Origin: Betaproteobacteria bacterium
Lineage (GTDB): Bacteria > Pseudomonadota > Gammaproteobacteria > Burkholderiales > SG8-39
DNA: 6,042 bases
NCBI GenBank assembly: GCA_005881355.1
Contig: VBDM01000175.1
Span: forward strand, 1-6,042
Reading direction: 5' to 3'
The notes beneath the pieces were generated by a model. That model was given only the letters and a program-made list of their open reading frames with translations, was not told the origin of the DNA and did no database searches. How positions within the stretch are numbered: position 1 is the stretch's first letter; each line of letters starts with the position of its first letter. Both the position numbers and the translations under genes were made by a program. Of this stretch, positions 1-6,042 are shown piece after piece.

Positions 1-1854
1 CTCGACTACGGAGCATTCGCCGCGGTGCGCGAGCTGCACGCGCAAATTCGTGCCGAAGTCGCGCGGCGCGAGTTGTCCGACCACATCAAACTCGGCCCCG
101 GCGGAATCCGCGAGATCGAGTTCATCGCCCAGGTTTTCCAGCTGATCCGCGGCGGGCGCGACGCGTCGCTGCAGCTGCGCCCCACGCTCGGCGTGCTCGC
201 GCTGCTCGCGCAGAAAGGCCTGCTGCCGCCGCAAACCGCGACCGAGCTCGCCGACGCCTATGTGTTCCTGAGACGCCTGGAGCACCGGCTGCAGTACCTC
301 GAGGACGCCCAGACGCACAGGCTGCCGCCGGGCGACGAGGACCGGCAGCTGATCGCGCGGAGCATGGGTTTCGAGTCATGGCCGGCGTTCGACGCCGCGC
401 TCGCATCCCACCGCGCCCGCGTATCGCGCCATTTCGAGGACGTGTTCTCGAACGAGGAAGCGCCGCGGCACGCGCTCGCGCCGCTGTGGAGGGAAGACGA
501 CCGCGGCGCCGCGGAAGCGCGATTGGGCGCGCTCGGATTCCGCGACCCCGGGAGCACCGCTGCACGCCTGCACGCGGTTCGCGCCGCAAGCCGCTACCGG
601 AACCTGCCGCAGGCGAGCCGCGAACGCTTCGACGCGCTCGTGCCGCGCGTGATCGAGCAGTCGTCGCGATGCCGGAATCCGGATGCGACGCTCGCGCGCT
701 GCATGGACCTGATCGAGACCGTCGGCCGGCGCGCCGCCTATCTTGCCCTCCTCGACGAGCATCCCGAGGCCCTGGAACGGCTTACCGCCCTGATGAGCGC
801 CTCGAGCTGGTCGGCCGAGTTCCTCAACCGGCATCCGATATTGCTCGACGAGCTGCTCGACGCGCGCCTTTTGCATGCGCCGCTGGACCGGGGCGAATTC
901 GCCCGGGACTTGAGGCGGCAGCTCGCGCAGCTCGCGGGCGACACCGAGCGGCAGATGGACGCGCTGCGCGAGGCGCACCACGCGCAGGTTTTCCGGCTGC
1001 TCGCCCAGGATCTGGCCGGCGCGCTGACCGTCGAGCGGCTCGCCGATCATCTCTCGGACCTCGCCGACGTCATGCTGCAGATCACGCTGGAGCTGTGCTG
1101 GACCCGGCTGCGCGGCCGGCACCTCGACGAGCCGCGTTTTGCCGTCATCGGCTACGGCAAGCTCGGCGGCAAGGAACTGGGCTACGCGTCCGACCTCGAC
1201 ATCATCTTTCTCCACGACGATCCGCACGAGCACGCGCCGGAGAACTACGCGCGCCTTGCGCAGCGCCTCAACCACTGGCTCACGACCCGAACCGGCGCGG
1301 GTGTCCTGTTCGAGACCGACCTGCGGCTTCGGCCCGACGGGGCGAGCGGCCTGATGGTCAGCTCGATCGAAGCGTTCCGCAGGTACCAGCGGGAGTCGGC
1401 GTGGGTGTGGGAGCACCAGGCGCTGACTCGCGCGCGCTTCTGCGCCGGCGACGCCGCGTTGGGCGCGGCGTTCGAAGCCGAGCGGCGAGCGATCCTGAAG
1501 ATGAAGCGCGACGAGGCCAAGCTTCGCCAGGAAGTGCTTGCGATGCGGCAGAAATTGCTCGACGGACACCCGAACAGGGGCGAGCTCTTCGACCTGAAGC
1601 ACGACCGCGGCGGCATGATCGACATCGAGTTCATGGTGCAGTACCTCGTGCTCGCGCACGCGCACCGCCGTCCGGAGCTCGTCGCGAACACCGGCAACAT
1701 CGCGCTGCTGAAGCTCGCCGCCGAGCTCGGGCTGATCCCGGCGGATCTCGCGGAGTCGGCGCGTTCGGCCTACCGCGAGTTCCGCCGGCGGCAGCACGGC
1801 CTGAGGCTGAACGGCGCGCTCGCGCTGTGGCGGGAAGTGTTCGGGAACGACTGA
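1..1854 (+). CDS. glnE: Bifunctional glutamine synthetase adenylyltransferase/adenylyl-removing enzyme GlnE (5'-truncated by window edge)
   Basis: GlnE attaches AMP to, and removes it from, a tyrosine of glutamine synthetase in the cytoplasm. It responds to PII (GlnB) and glutamine and so sets the rate of ammonia assimilation. The frame is open from base 1, where the first residues read LDYGAFAAVRELHAQ, a typical internal GlnE stretch; the GTG at 25 is therefore not the start. 617 residues are present. E. coli GlnE has 946, so roughly 300 N-terminal residues are missing, including the catalytic DxD of the adenylyl-removing domain. The end of that domain is visible as LGPGGIREIEFIAQ (91-132). 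The C-terminal adenylyltransferase domain has GYGKLGGKELGY followed by the metal-binding DLD (1192-1200; codons 398-400). Its own helical motif DLKHDRGGMIDIEFM begins at 1591. Both halves of the duplicated architecture are thus represented. The gene ends in TGA six bases before the stop codon of the convergent sulfatase gene. No frameshift or internal stop is seen. Confidence 0.97.
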   Translation, partial: LDYGAFAAVRELHAQIRAEVARRELSDHIKLGPGGIREIEFIAQVFQLIRGGRDASLQLRPTLGVLALLAQKGLLPPQTATELADAYVFLRRLEHRLQYLEDAQTHRLPPGDEDRQLIARSMGFESWPAFDAALASHRARVSRHFEDVFSNEEAPRHALAPLWREDDRGAAEARLGALGFRDPGSTAARLHAVRAASRYRNLPQASRERFDALVPRVIEQSSRCRNPDATLARCMDLIETVGRRAAYLALLDEHPEALERLTALMSASSWSAEFLNRHPILLDELLDARLLHAPLDRGEFARDLRRQLAQLAGDTERQMDALREAHHAQVFRLLAQDLAGALTVERLADHLSDLADVMLQITLELCWTRLRGRHLDEPRFAVIGYGKLGGKELGYASDLDIIFLHDDPHEHAPENYARLAQRLNHWLTTRTGAGVLFETDLRLRPDGASGLMVSSIEAFRRYQRESAWVWEHQALTRARFCAGDAALGAAFEAERRAILKMKRDEAKLRQEVLAMRQKLLDGHPNRGELFDLKHDRGGMIDIEFMVQYLVLAHAHRRPELVANTGNIALLKLAAELGLIPADLAESARSAYREFRRRQHGLRLNGALALWREVFGND

Positions 1855-1860
1855 AGGTGG

Positions 1861-3837
1861 TCAGCCACGCTCCGCGGCAGCGGTTCGGGCGCGGCGCTCC
1901 GGTGGCGCTTGCGCCACGTCGCGGTACAGGCCGCTGCGGAACGCATACGATGCGGTCTGATAGAAGGAGATCGCCTCGCGCGCGAGCGCCGGGTCCTGCG
2001 CCGGCTCGCGGTGCGTCATGTCCTCCGACATGCGGTAGACCTCCACTTTCTTCTTCGGCTGCAGCACCACCATGCGGTCTCCCTTGAGGTAGCCGAGGGT
2101 CTGATAGTTCGCCACGAAGGCGCGGTCGCTTTCGGGCGGCGCGTGCAGGATGTCGCGCCCGAAAAACTTGCTGGTGTAGCTGAAATCGAGCAGGCCGAGC
2201 AGCGTCGGGGCGATGTCGATCTGCGACATCAGGCGGTCGATGCGCCGCGGCGCAACGTGCTTGGGCGCATACACAAAGAGCGGGATCAGGTACTTGTCCA
2301 CGGGGATCTGCATGCCGCTGCGGGCGTTGACGCCGTGGTCGGCGACGATGACGAACACCGTATCGTCGAACCACGGTCGCGCGCGCGCTTGCTCGATGAA
2401 CCGGCCGATCGCGTAGTCCGAGTATTTGACCGCCCCGTCGCGGCCGGTGCCCGACGGGATGTCGATGCGCCCCGAGGGGTAGACGTAAGGGCGGTGGTTG
2501 CTGGTCGTCATCACGTGCGCGAAGACCGGATGGCCGGGCCTCGCGGAGCGCTCGCGGTCGATTTCCTCCAGGACGTGGTCGAACAGGTGCTCGTCGGCGA
2601 CTCCCCAGATGGTCTCGACCTCGATGCGGTCCGAGGGAATGCTGCGCCGGTCGATGGCGCGGTAGCCGTTGGCTTCGAAGAAGGCGTTCATGTTGTCGAA
2701 GTAACCGTAGCCGCCGTAGGCGAACAGGGACGCGTAGCCCTTGCCCGCGAACACGCTGCCGAGAGAAAACAGCCCTTCGTTGTTCGGCCGGCGCACGATC
2801 GACTGGCCCGGAGGCGGCGGCAGCGCCAGCGCGAGCGCCTCCATCCCCCGCACGGTGCGGTTCCCGGTCGCGAAAACCTTCGCGAACCACAGGCTCTCGC
2901 GCGAGAGCCGGTCCAGATTCGGCGTCAGGCCGCGCGGATCGCCGTAGGCGCCGAGGAACTCCGCCCCGAGACTCTCGACGCTGATGAGAACGACGTTCAG
3001 GCGGCGTTCGGGCTTGCCGGAGCTCACCTTGCGCTCGAAGCCCTCGCCGCCGGGACTGAGCAGGCGGCCGCCGTCCTCCTCGAGCGCCGCACGGACCTTC
3101 GCCACCGCCTCGGCGAGCGGCAAGGTGGCGTAGTGGCGGTCGTAGCTGAGCTCGTTGCGGTAATTCGCCGCGAAGAACTCGTAGACGCCGTTTCCTGCGA
3201 GATCGTTCGCGGCGTCTTCCGCGGAGAAATTCTTCACGTCGACGCTGAGGAAAGCCAGCGTTGCAGCGACCGCGCCCGAGCAGGCGAGGAGCGCGAGAAG
3301 CGCCGGTCTCCAGCCGAGCGGCTCGCCGCTCCAGCGCCAGACGCGCCGGGCGAGCGGCGCGGTGATCGCTGCCGCGGGCAGAAGCAGCGCGAGCAGGATC
3401 GTCCCGACCGGATAGCTCTGCCGGATATTGCCGAGCACTTCGGTGGTGTAAATAAGGTAATCCACCGCGATGAAGTTGAAGCGCGAGAAGAACTCGTCCC
3501 AGAAGAGCCATTCCGCGACCGCGAGAAAGAGAGCGCCGTAGGCGAACGCGAACACCGCGAGGACGATCGAGGCCCGGTACAAGCGGCGGCGCGCGATCCG
3601 GTCGGGCGCGAGCGCAAGCCACAGGACCAGCGGCGTAACCAGGTAGAGCGCGGCGACGGCATCGAACAGCAATCCGAAGCCGAAAATCCCTAGCCAGTCG
3701 GCGAACCCCCACGTCACCGCCACGTCCGGCCGCAGCGCGAGGAACACGCGAGTCAGGCACGACACCGCGACGATGACGGACGCCGCGGCAAGCGCGGGCG
3801 CGAAGCGCAAGGTGCGTCCCGCGGGGACGTTCAACAT
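1861..3837 (-). CDS. LTA synthase/MdoB-like membrane sulfatase-fold protein (probable phosphoglycerol- or other phospho-transferase)
   Basis: This 658-residue protein has the LtaS/MdoB (COG1368-type) layout. About five hydrophobic segments lie near residues 12-34, 49-76, 88-111, 143-163 and 178-199, followed by a linker and a sulfatase-fold domain from about 280 that should face the periplasm. The metal and nucleophile positions of the family are recognisable: E288 in ISVESL, T328 in GNRTVRG (the usual nucleophile), H448 in TTSNHRPY, and D500-H501 in VADHG. In Gram-positive LtaS such enzymes polymerise glycerol phosphate from phosphatidylglycerol. In Gram-negatives, relatives such as MdoB/OpgB decorate periplasmic glucans. 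The segment equivalent to the LtaS substrate-binding FWNR reads FDNM here (380-383), so the substrate may differ. The ATG at 3835-3837 opens the frame but has no clear Shine-Dalgarno sequence; a TTG at codon 10 is a weaker alternative. The gene is transcribed away from ilvE and converges on glnE. The family call is firm; the substrate is unknown. Confidence 0.88.
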   Translation of the reverse strand: MLNVPAGRTLRFAPALAAASVIVAVSCLTRVFLALRPDVAVTWGFADWLGIFGFGLLFDAVAALYLVTPLVLWLALAPDRIARRRLYRASIVLAVFAFAYGALFLAVAEWLFWDEFFSRFNFIAVDYLIYTTEVLGNIRQSYPVGTILLALLLPAAAITAPLARRVWRWSGEPLGWRPALLALLACSGAVAATLAFLSVDVKNFSAEDAANDLAGNGVYEFFAANYRNELSYDRHYATLPLAEAVAKVRAALEEDGGRLLSPGGEGFERKVSSGKPERRLNVVLISVESLGAEFLGAYGDPRGLTPNLDRLSRESLWFAKVFATGNRTVRGMEALALALPPPPGQSIVRRPNNEGLFSLGSVFAGKGYASLFAYGGYGYFDNMNAFFEANGYRAIDRRSIPSDRIEVETIWGVADEHLFDHVLEEIDRERSARPGHPVFAHVMTTSNHRPYVYPSGRIDIPSGTGRDGAVKYSDYAIGRFIEQARARPWFDDTVFVIVADHGVNARSGMQIPVDKYLIPLFVYAPKHVAPRRIDRLMSQIDIAPTLLGLLDFSYTSKFFGRDILHAPPESDRAFVANYQTLGYLKGDRMVVLQPKKKVEVYRMSEDMTHREPAQDPALAREAISFYQTASYAFRSGLYRDVAQAPPERRARTAAAERG

Positions 3838-3874
3838 GTCGTGACGATTGCGTTTGGGCGAGACCGGATTCCGC

Positions 3875-3880
3875 TAAAAT
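3875..3880 (+). promoter_or_regulatory. Putative -10 box of the ilvE promoter (TAAAAT)
   Basis: TAAAAT matches the sigma-70 -10 consensus at five of six positions and sits in the 74-base divergent gap, the only AT-rich patch nearby. A -35 element is poor: TTTGGG at 3853-3858 (16-base spacer) or TTGGGC at 3854-3859 (15-base spacer). Transcription would begin near 3887, leaving a leader of about 25 bases before the ATG at 3912. The box was found by inspection only; it would serve ilvE and probably the two genes behind it. Confidence 0.5.
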
Positions 3881-3901
3881 ACCATTTTTGAAAGCCCCTC
3901 C

Positions 3902-3905
3902 GGAG
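3902..3905 (+). promoter_or_regulatory. Shine-Dalgarno GGAG deciding the ilvE start
   Basis: GGAG lies six bases before the ATG at 3912, which is optimal spacing, and twelve bases before the second in-frame ATG at 3918. It supports 3912 over the in-frame TTG at 3888, which would fall almost on the predicted transcription start. The motif lies inside an 8-base palindrome, CTCCGGAG (3898-3905). Confidence 0.7.
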
Positions 3906-3911
3906 ATTCCC

Positions 3912-4871
3912 ATGTCGATGGCCGATCGCGACGGATTCATCTGGTACGACGGCAAGCTCGTGCCCTGGCGTTCCGCGACCACCCACGTTCTGACGCACTC
4001 GCTGCACTACGGCCTCGCGGTGTTCGAGGGCGTGCGGGCCTACAAGACCGTCGAGGGCACCGCGATCTTCAGGCTGCGCGAGCACACCGAGCGCCTGTTC
4101 AACTCGGCGCACATCTACATGATGAAGATCCCCTACGGCCGCGAGACGCTCGTCGAAGCGCAGAAGGAGGTGGTGCGCGCCAACGAGCACGAGTCCTGCT
4201 ACATCCGGCCGATCGCGTTCTACGGCTCGGAAAAGATGGGCGTGTCGCCGATCGGCGCGACCGTGCACGTCGCGATCGCCGCCTGGCCCTGGGGCGCCTA
4301 TCTCGGCCAGGAGGCGATCGACAAAGGCATCCGCGTCAAGACCTCGTCCTACGCGCGCCACCACATCAACGTCACGATGGCGCGCGCCAAGATGGCCGGG
4401 ACTTATCCCAATTCGATTCTGGCGAATCTGGAGGCGACCCAGCACGGCTACGACGAGGGATTGCTCCTCGACGTGGACGGCTTCGTCGCCGAGGGCTCGG
4501 GCGAGAACCTCTTCCTCGTCAAGGACGGAAAGCTCCACGAGCCGGAGCTGACCTCGGCGCTTTCCGGGATCACGCGCGCCTCGGTGATCGAGCTCGCACA
4601 AGAGCTCGGCTATGAGGTCGTTTCCAGGCGCATCACCCGCGACGACGTCTATATCGCCGACGAGGCCTTCTTCACCGGCACGGCGGCCGAGGTCACGCCG
4701 ATCCGCGAGCTCGACGGGCGCACGATCGGCTCGGGCTCGCGCGGACCGGTCACGACCAAGATCCAGAAGCTCTTCTTCGATGTGGTCGCCGGCAAGGTCG
4801 CCAAGCACAAGGACTGGCTCTCGCCCGTGCACGAGAAGAAGCCGGCGAAGGCGTCGAAAGAAAAAGCCTGA
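3912..4871 (+). CDS. ilvE: Branched-chain amino acid aminotransferase IlvE (PLP-dependent, class IV)
   Basis: IlvE catalyses the last step of leucine, isoleucine and valine synthesis, moving the amino group from glutamate to the matching 2-oxo acids, in the cytoplasm with PLP. The product has 319 residues (E. coli IlvE 309). It starts MSMADRDGFIWYDGK, the form typical of betaproteobacterial homologues. Family motifs occur in order: HYGLAVFEGVRAYK (32-45), the Schiff-base lysine K160 in MARAKMAGTYPNS, and HGYDEGLLLD (178-187). These are followed by E194 in AEGSGENLF, which contacts the PLP ring nitrogen, SGITRASVIELA (218-229) and FFTGTAAEVTPIR (253-265). The start at 3912 is chosen for its GGAG site and homology. 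The last 13 or so residues (HEKKPAKASKEKA) form a lysine-rich tail beyond the usual end of the fold. The TGA shares its A with the ATG of the next gene, which suggests coupled translation. D-amino-acid transaminase or aminodeoxychorismate lyase would be the class IV alternatives, but the motifs fit IlvE clearly. Confidence 0.96.
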   Translation: MSMADRDGFIWYDGKLVPWRSATTHVLTHSLHYGLAVFEGVRAYKTVEGTAIFRLREHTERLFNSAHIYMMKIPYGRETLVEAQKEVVRANEHESCYIRPIAFYGSEKMGVSPIGATVHVAIAAWPWGAYLGQEAIDKGIRVKTSSYARHHINVTMARAKMAGTYPNSILANLEATQHGYDEGLLLDVDGFVAEGSGENLFLVKDGKLHEPELTSALSGITRASVIELAQELGYEVVSRRITRDDVYIADEAFFTGTAAEVTPIRELDGRTIGSGSRGPVTTKIQKLFFDVVAGKVAKHKDWLSPVHEKKPAKASKEKA

Positions 4872-5068
4872 TGGGCGCGAACGACCAGACGAGCCGCGTC
4901 GTCGAGGTGACCGAGACCGATCTTCCCTTGCATTGCCCCACGCCTAAATCTCCCGTGTGGTCGATGCATCCCCGGGTGTTCCTCGACGTCGCGAAGGCGG
5001 GCCAGATGCTGTGCCCCTACTGCGGCACGCGCTACGTCTACAAGGGCCAGCGTCCAAAGGGCCACTGA
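4871..5068 (+). CDS. Small zf-CHCC zinc-finger domain protein (NDUFS6-like domain)
   Basis: This 65-residue protein consists mostly of a single CHCC zinc-finger domain (zf-CHCC type, the fold shared with the C-terminal part of the mitochondrial complex I accessory subunit NDUFS6). The likely zinc ligands are C22 (LHCP), H33 (SMHPRVFLD), C48 and C51 (LCPYCGTRYVY). There is no signal peptide or membrane segment, so it should be cytoplasmic. Its precise role in bacteria is not established to my knowledge, and I assign none. The ATG overlaps the ilvE stop by one base (TGATG) and has only a weak purine-rich upstream sequence, so it is probably translated by ribosomes finishing ilvE. waaF follows after 8 bases. 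The short length is normal for stand-alone bacterial members of this family and not a truncation. Confidence 0.9.
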   Translation: MGANDQTSRVVEVTETDLPLHCPTPKSPVWSMHPRVFLDVAKAGQMLCPYCGTRYVYKGQRPKGH

Positions 5069-5076
5069 GCCCTCTC

Positions 5077-6042
5077 GTGCCGAAGATCCTCGTCGTCGCG
5101 CCGAGCTGGATCGGCGACACGCTGCTCGCCCAGCCGCTCCTTGCGCGCCTGAAAAAAAAGCGCCCCGGGGCCGTCATCGACGCGCTCGCGCCGGAGTGGA
5201 CCGCGCCGGTGCTCAGGCGCATGCCGGAAATCGGCGAAGTCATCGATGCGCCTTTCGGGCACGGCGAGCTCAAGCTCCGGGCGCGCTGGCGCCTGGGCCG
5301 CGCCTTGCGCGAGCGCGGTTACGACGAGGCGATCGTGCTGCCCAACACCTTCAAGTCGGCGCTCGTCCCCTACTTCGCCGACATTCCGCTGCGCGTCGGG
5401 TTCGTCGGCGAATTGCGCTACGGGCTGCTCAGCCTCGTGCACAAGCTCGACGAAAAGCGCCTGCCGCTGATGGCCGAGCGCTACGCGCAGCTCGCCGGGA
5501 AACCCGGCACCGCGCCCGAGCGACCGCTGCCGGAGGCGAGGCTTCGCGTCGACGGGGCGAATCTCGCCGCCGCACTCGCGCGCCTGGGGCTCTCGCGCGC
5601 GAAGCCGGTGGTCGCATTCTGTCCCGGCGCGGAGTACGGACCCTCCAAACGCTGGCCGGCGCGGCACTTCGCCGCGCTTGCGCGCAAGCTCGCCGCGCAA
5701 GGCTACGCGATCTGGCTGTTCGGCTCCGACAAGGACCGCCACATCGGCGACGAAATCGCGCATTCAAGCGAAGGCACGGCGGTGAACCTTTGCGGCAGAA
5801 CCGACCTCGCGAGCGCGATCGACCTGCTCTCCCTCGCACAAGTCGTGGTGAGCAACGACTCGGGACTGATGCACGTCGCGGCCGGCGTGGGCCGGCCGGT
5901 CGTGGCGCTGTACGGCTCGTCCAGTCCCGAGCACACTCCGCCCCTCTCCGCGAGCGCGCGCGTGGTGCGGACCGGGATCGAGTGCAGCCCGTGTTTTGCG
6001 CGCGAGTGCCCGCTCGGACACTTCAAGTGCATGAACGAGCTT
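5077..6042 (+). CDS. waaF: ADP-heptose:LPS heptosyltransferase II WaaF (3'-truncated by window edge)
   Basis: WaaF adds the second L-glycero-D-manno-heptose to the LPS inner core from ADP-heptose, at the cytoplasmic face of the inner membrane. It is a GT-B fold, family GT9 enzyme. 322 residues are visible and the frame is open to the last base. E. coli WaaF has 348, so only about 25 residues should be missing. The N-terminus MPKILVVAPSWIGD carries the conserved glycine-Asp (D14, probable catalytic base). CPGAEYGPSKRWP (182-194) and SNDSGLMHVAAG (259-270) form the ADP-heptose site region. The final visible part, CSPCFARECPLGHFKCMNEL, is the cysteine-containing signature of WaaF (C303, C306, C311, C318), which favours WaaF over WaaC. 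The start is GTG at 5077, eight bases after the zinc-finger stop. No better in-frame start lies between, and no strong Shine-Dalgarno site is present, so coupling to the upstream gene is likely. Confidence 0.95.
   Translation, partial: MPKILVVAPSWIGDTLLAQPLLARLKKKRPGAVIDALAPEWTAPVLRRMPEIGEVIDAPFGHGELKLRARWRLGRALRERGYDEAIVLPNTFKSALVPYFADIPLRVGFVGELRYGLLSLVHKLDEKRLPLMAERYAQLAGKPGTAPERPLPEARLRVDGANLAAALARLGLSRAKPVVAFCPGAEYGPSKRWPARHFAALARKLAAQGYAIWLFGSDKDRHIGDEIAHSSEGTAVNLCGRTDLASAIDLLSLAQVVVSNDSGLMHVAAGVGRPVVALYGSSSPEHTPPLSASARVVRTGIECSPCFARECPLGHFKCMNEL

Noticed and set aside
376..1797. 473-codon open frame on the - strand opposite glnE
   Set aside because: It is an antisense shadow of a conserved gene, with no motifs and no ribosome-binding site of note.
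378..2087. 569-codon open frame on the + strand overlapping glnE in another frame
   Set aside because: glnE is unambiguous here. The alternative translation is dominated by R, A and P and runs across the glnE stop into the antisense of the sulfatase gene.
1909..3693. 594-codon open frame on the + strand opposite the sulfatase gene
   Set aside because: It is antisense to a gene with clear catalytic motifs and membrane segments. The translation (R-, A-, E- and V-rich) resembles the usual complement-strand artefact and shows no recognisable domain.
3888..3911. TTG at 3888 as an upstream start of ilvE, adding 8 residues
   Set aside because: It lies at the expected transcription start, lacks a ribosome-binding site, and the added residues are absent from the typical N-terminus. 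ATG 3912 has GGAG at ideal spacing.
1631..3982. 783-codon open frame on the - strand, in a different frame from the sulfatase gene
   Set aside because: It overlaps the sulfatase gene along most of its length, and its translation is arginine- and alanine-rich low-complexity sequence without family motifs. It is a shadow frame of GC-rich codon usage.
3831..4832. 333-codon open frame on the - strand opposite ilvE
   Set aside because: It covers the divergent promoter gap and the antisense of ilvE, and its V-, D-, R- and L-rich translation matches no family.
5038..5763. 241-codon - strand frame and other frames opposite waaF
   Set aside because: The + strand frame from GTG 5077 carries all WaaF signatures; the opposing frames are low-complexity shadows.

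Overview
The window is GC-rich chromosomal DNA (about two thirds G+C by eye) with dense coding and almost no intergenic space. The gene content and protein motifs fit a Gram-negative proteobacterium, most likely a betaproteobacterium. Three points support this: the MSMADRDG-type N-terminus of the branched-chain aminotransferase, the neighbour order ilvE / small CHCC zinc-finger protein / waaF (an order I recall from Burkholderia- and Azoarcus-like genomes, not checked here), and the presence of an LPS inner-core heptosyltransferase. No genus can be named.

Layout: (1) Positions 1-1854, + strand, hold the 3' two thirds of glnE, the glutamine synthetase adenylyltransferase/adenylyl-removing enzyme; its start lies outside the window. 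(2) Positions 1861-3837, - strand, hold a complete LtaS/MdoB-type membrane sulfatase-fold protein. It runs head-on into glnE with only 6 bases between the stop codons and no recognisable intrinsic terminator. (3) Positions 3838-3911 are the only real intergenic space. They separate the divergent sulfatase and ilvE genes and carry a TAAAAT -10-like box and a GGAG ribosome-binding site for ilvE. (4) Positions 3912-6042, + strand, hold a tight gene string. It consists of ilvE, a 65-residue zf-CHCC protein whose start codon overlaps the ilvE stop by one base, and waaF, which begins with GTG 8 bases after the zinc-finger stop and runs off the right edge.

The genes do not form one obvious pathway. 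glnE tunes nitrogen assimilation and ilvE carries out the last step of branched-chain amino acid synthesis, using glutamate as amino donor. waaF builds the LPS inner core in the cytoplasm, and the sulfatase-like protein probably modifies an envelope glycan or lipid in the periplasm. The + strand trio looks co-transcribed from the promoter ahead of ilvE. I found no RNA gene, mobile element, CRISPR array, phage gene or strong repeat. Overall this is ordinary housekeeping sequence; the least understood gene is the LtaS-like protein, whose substrate cannot be read from the sequence.
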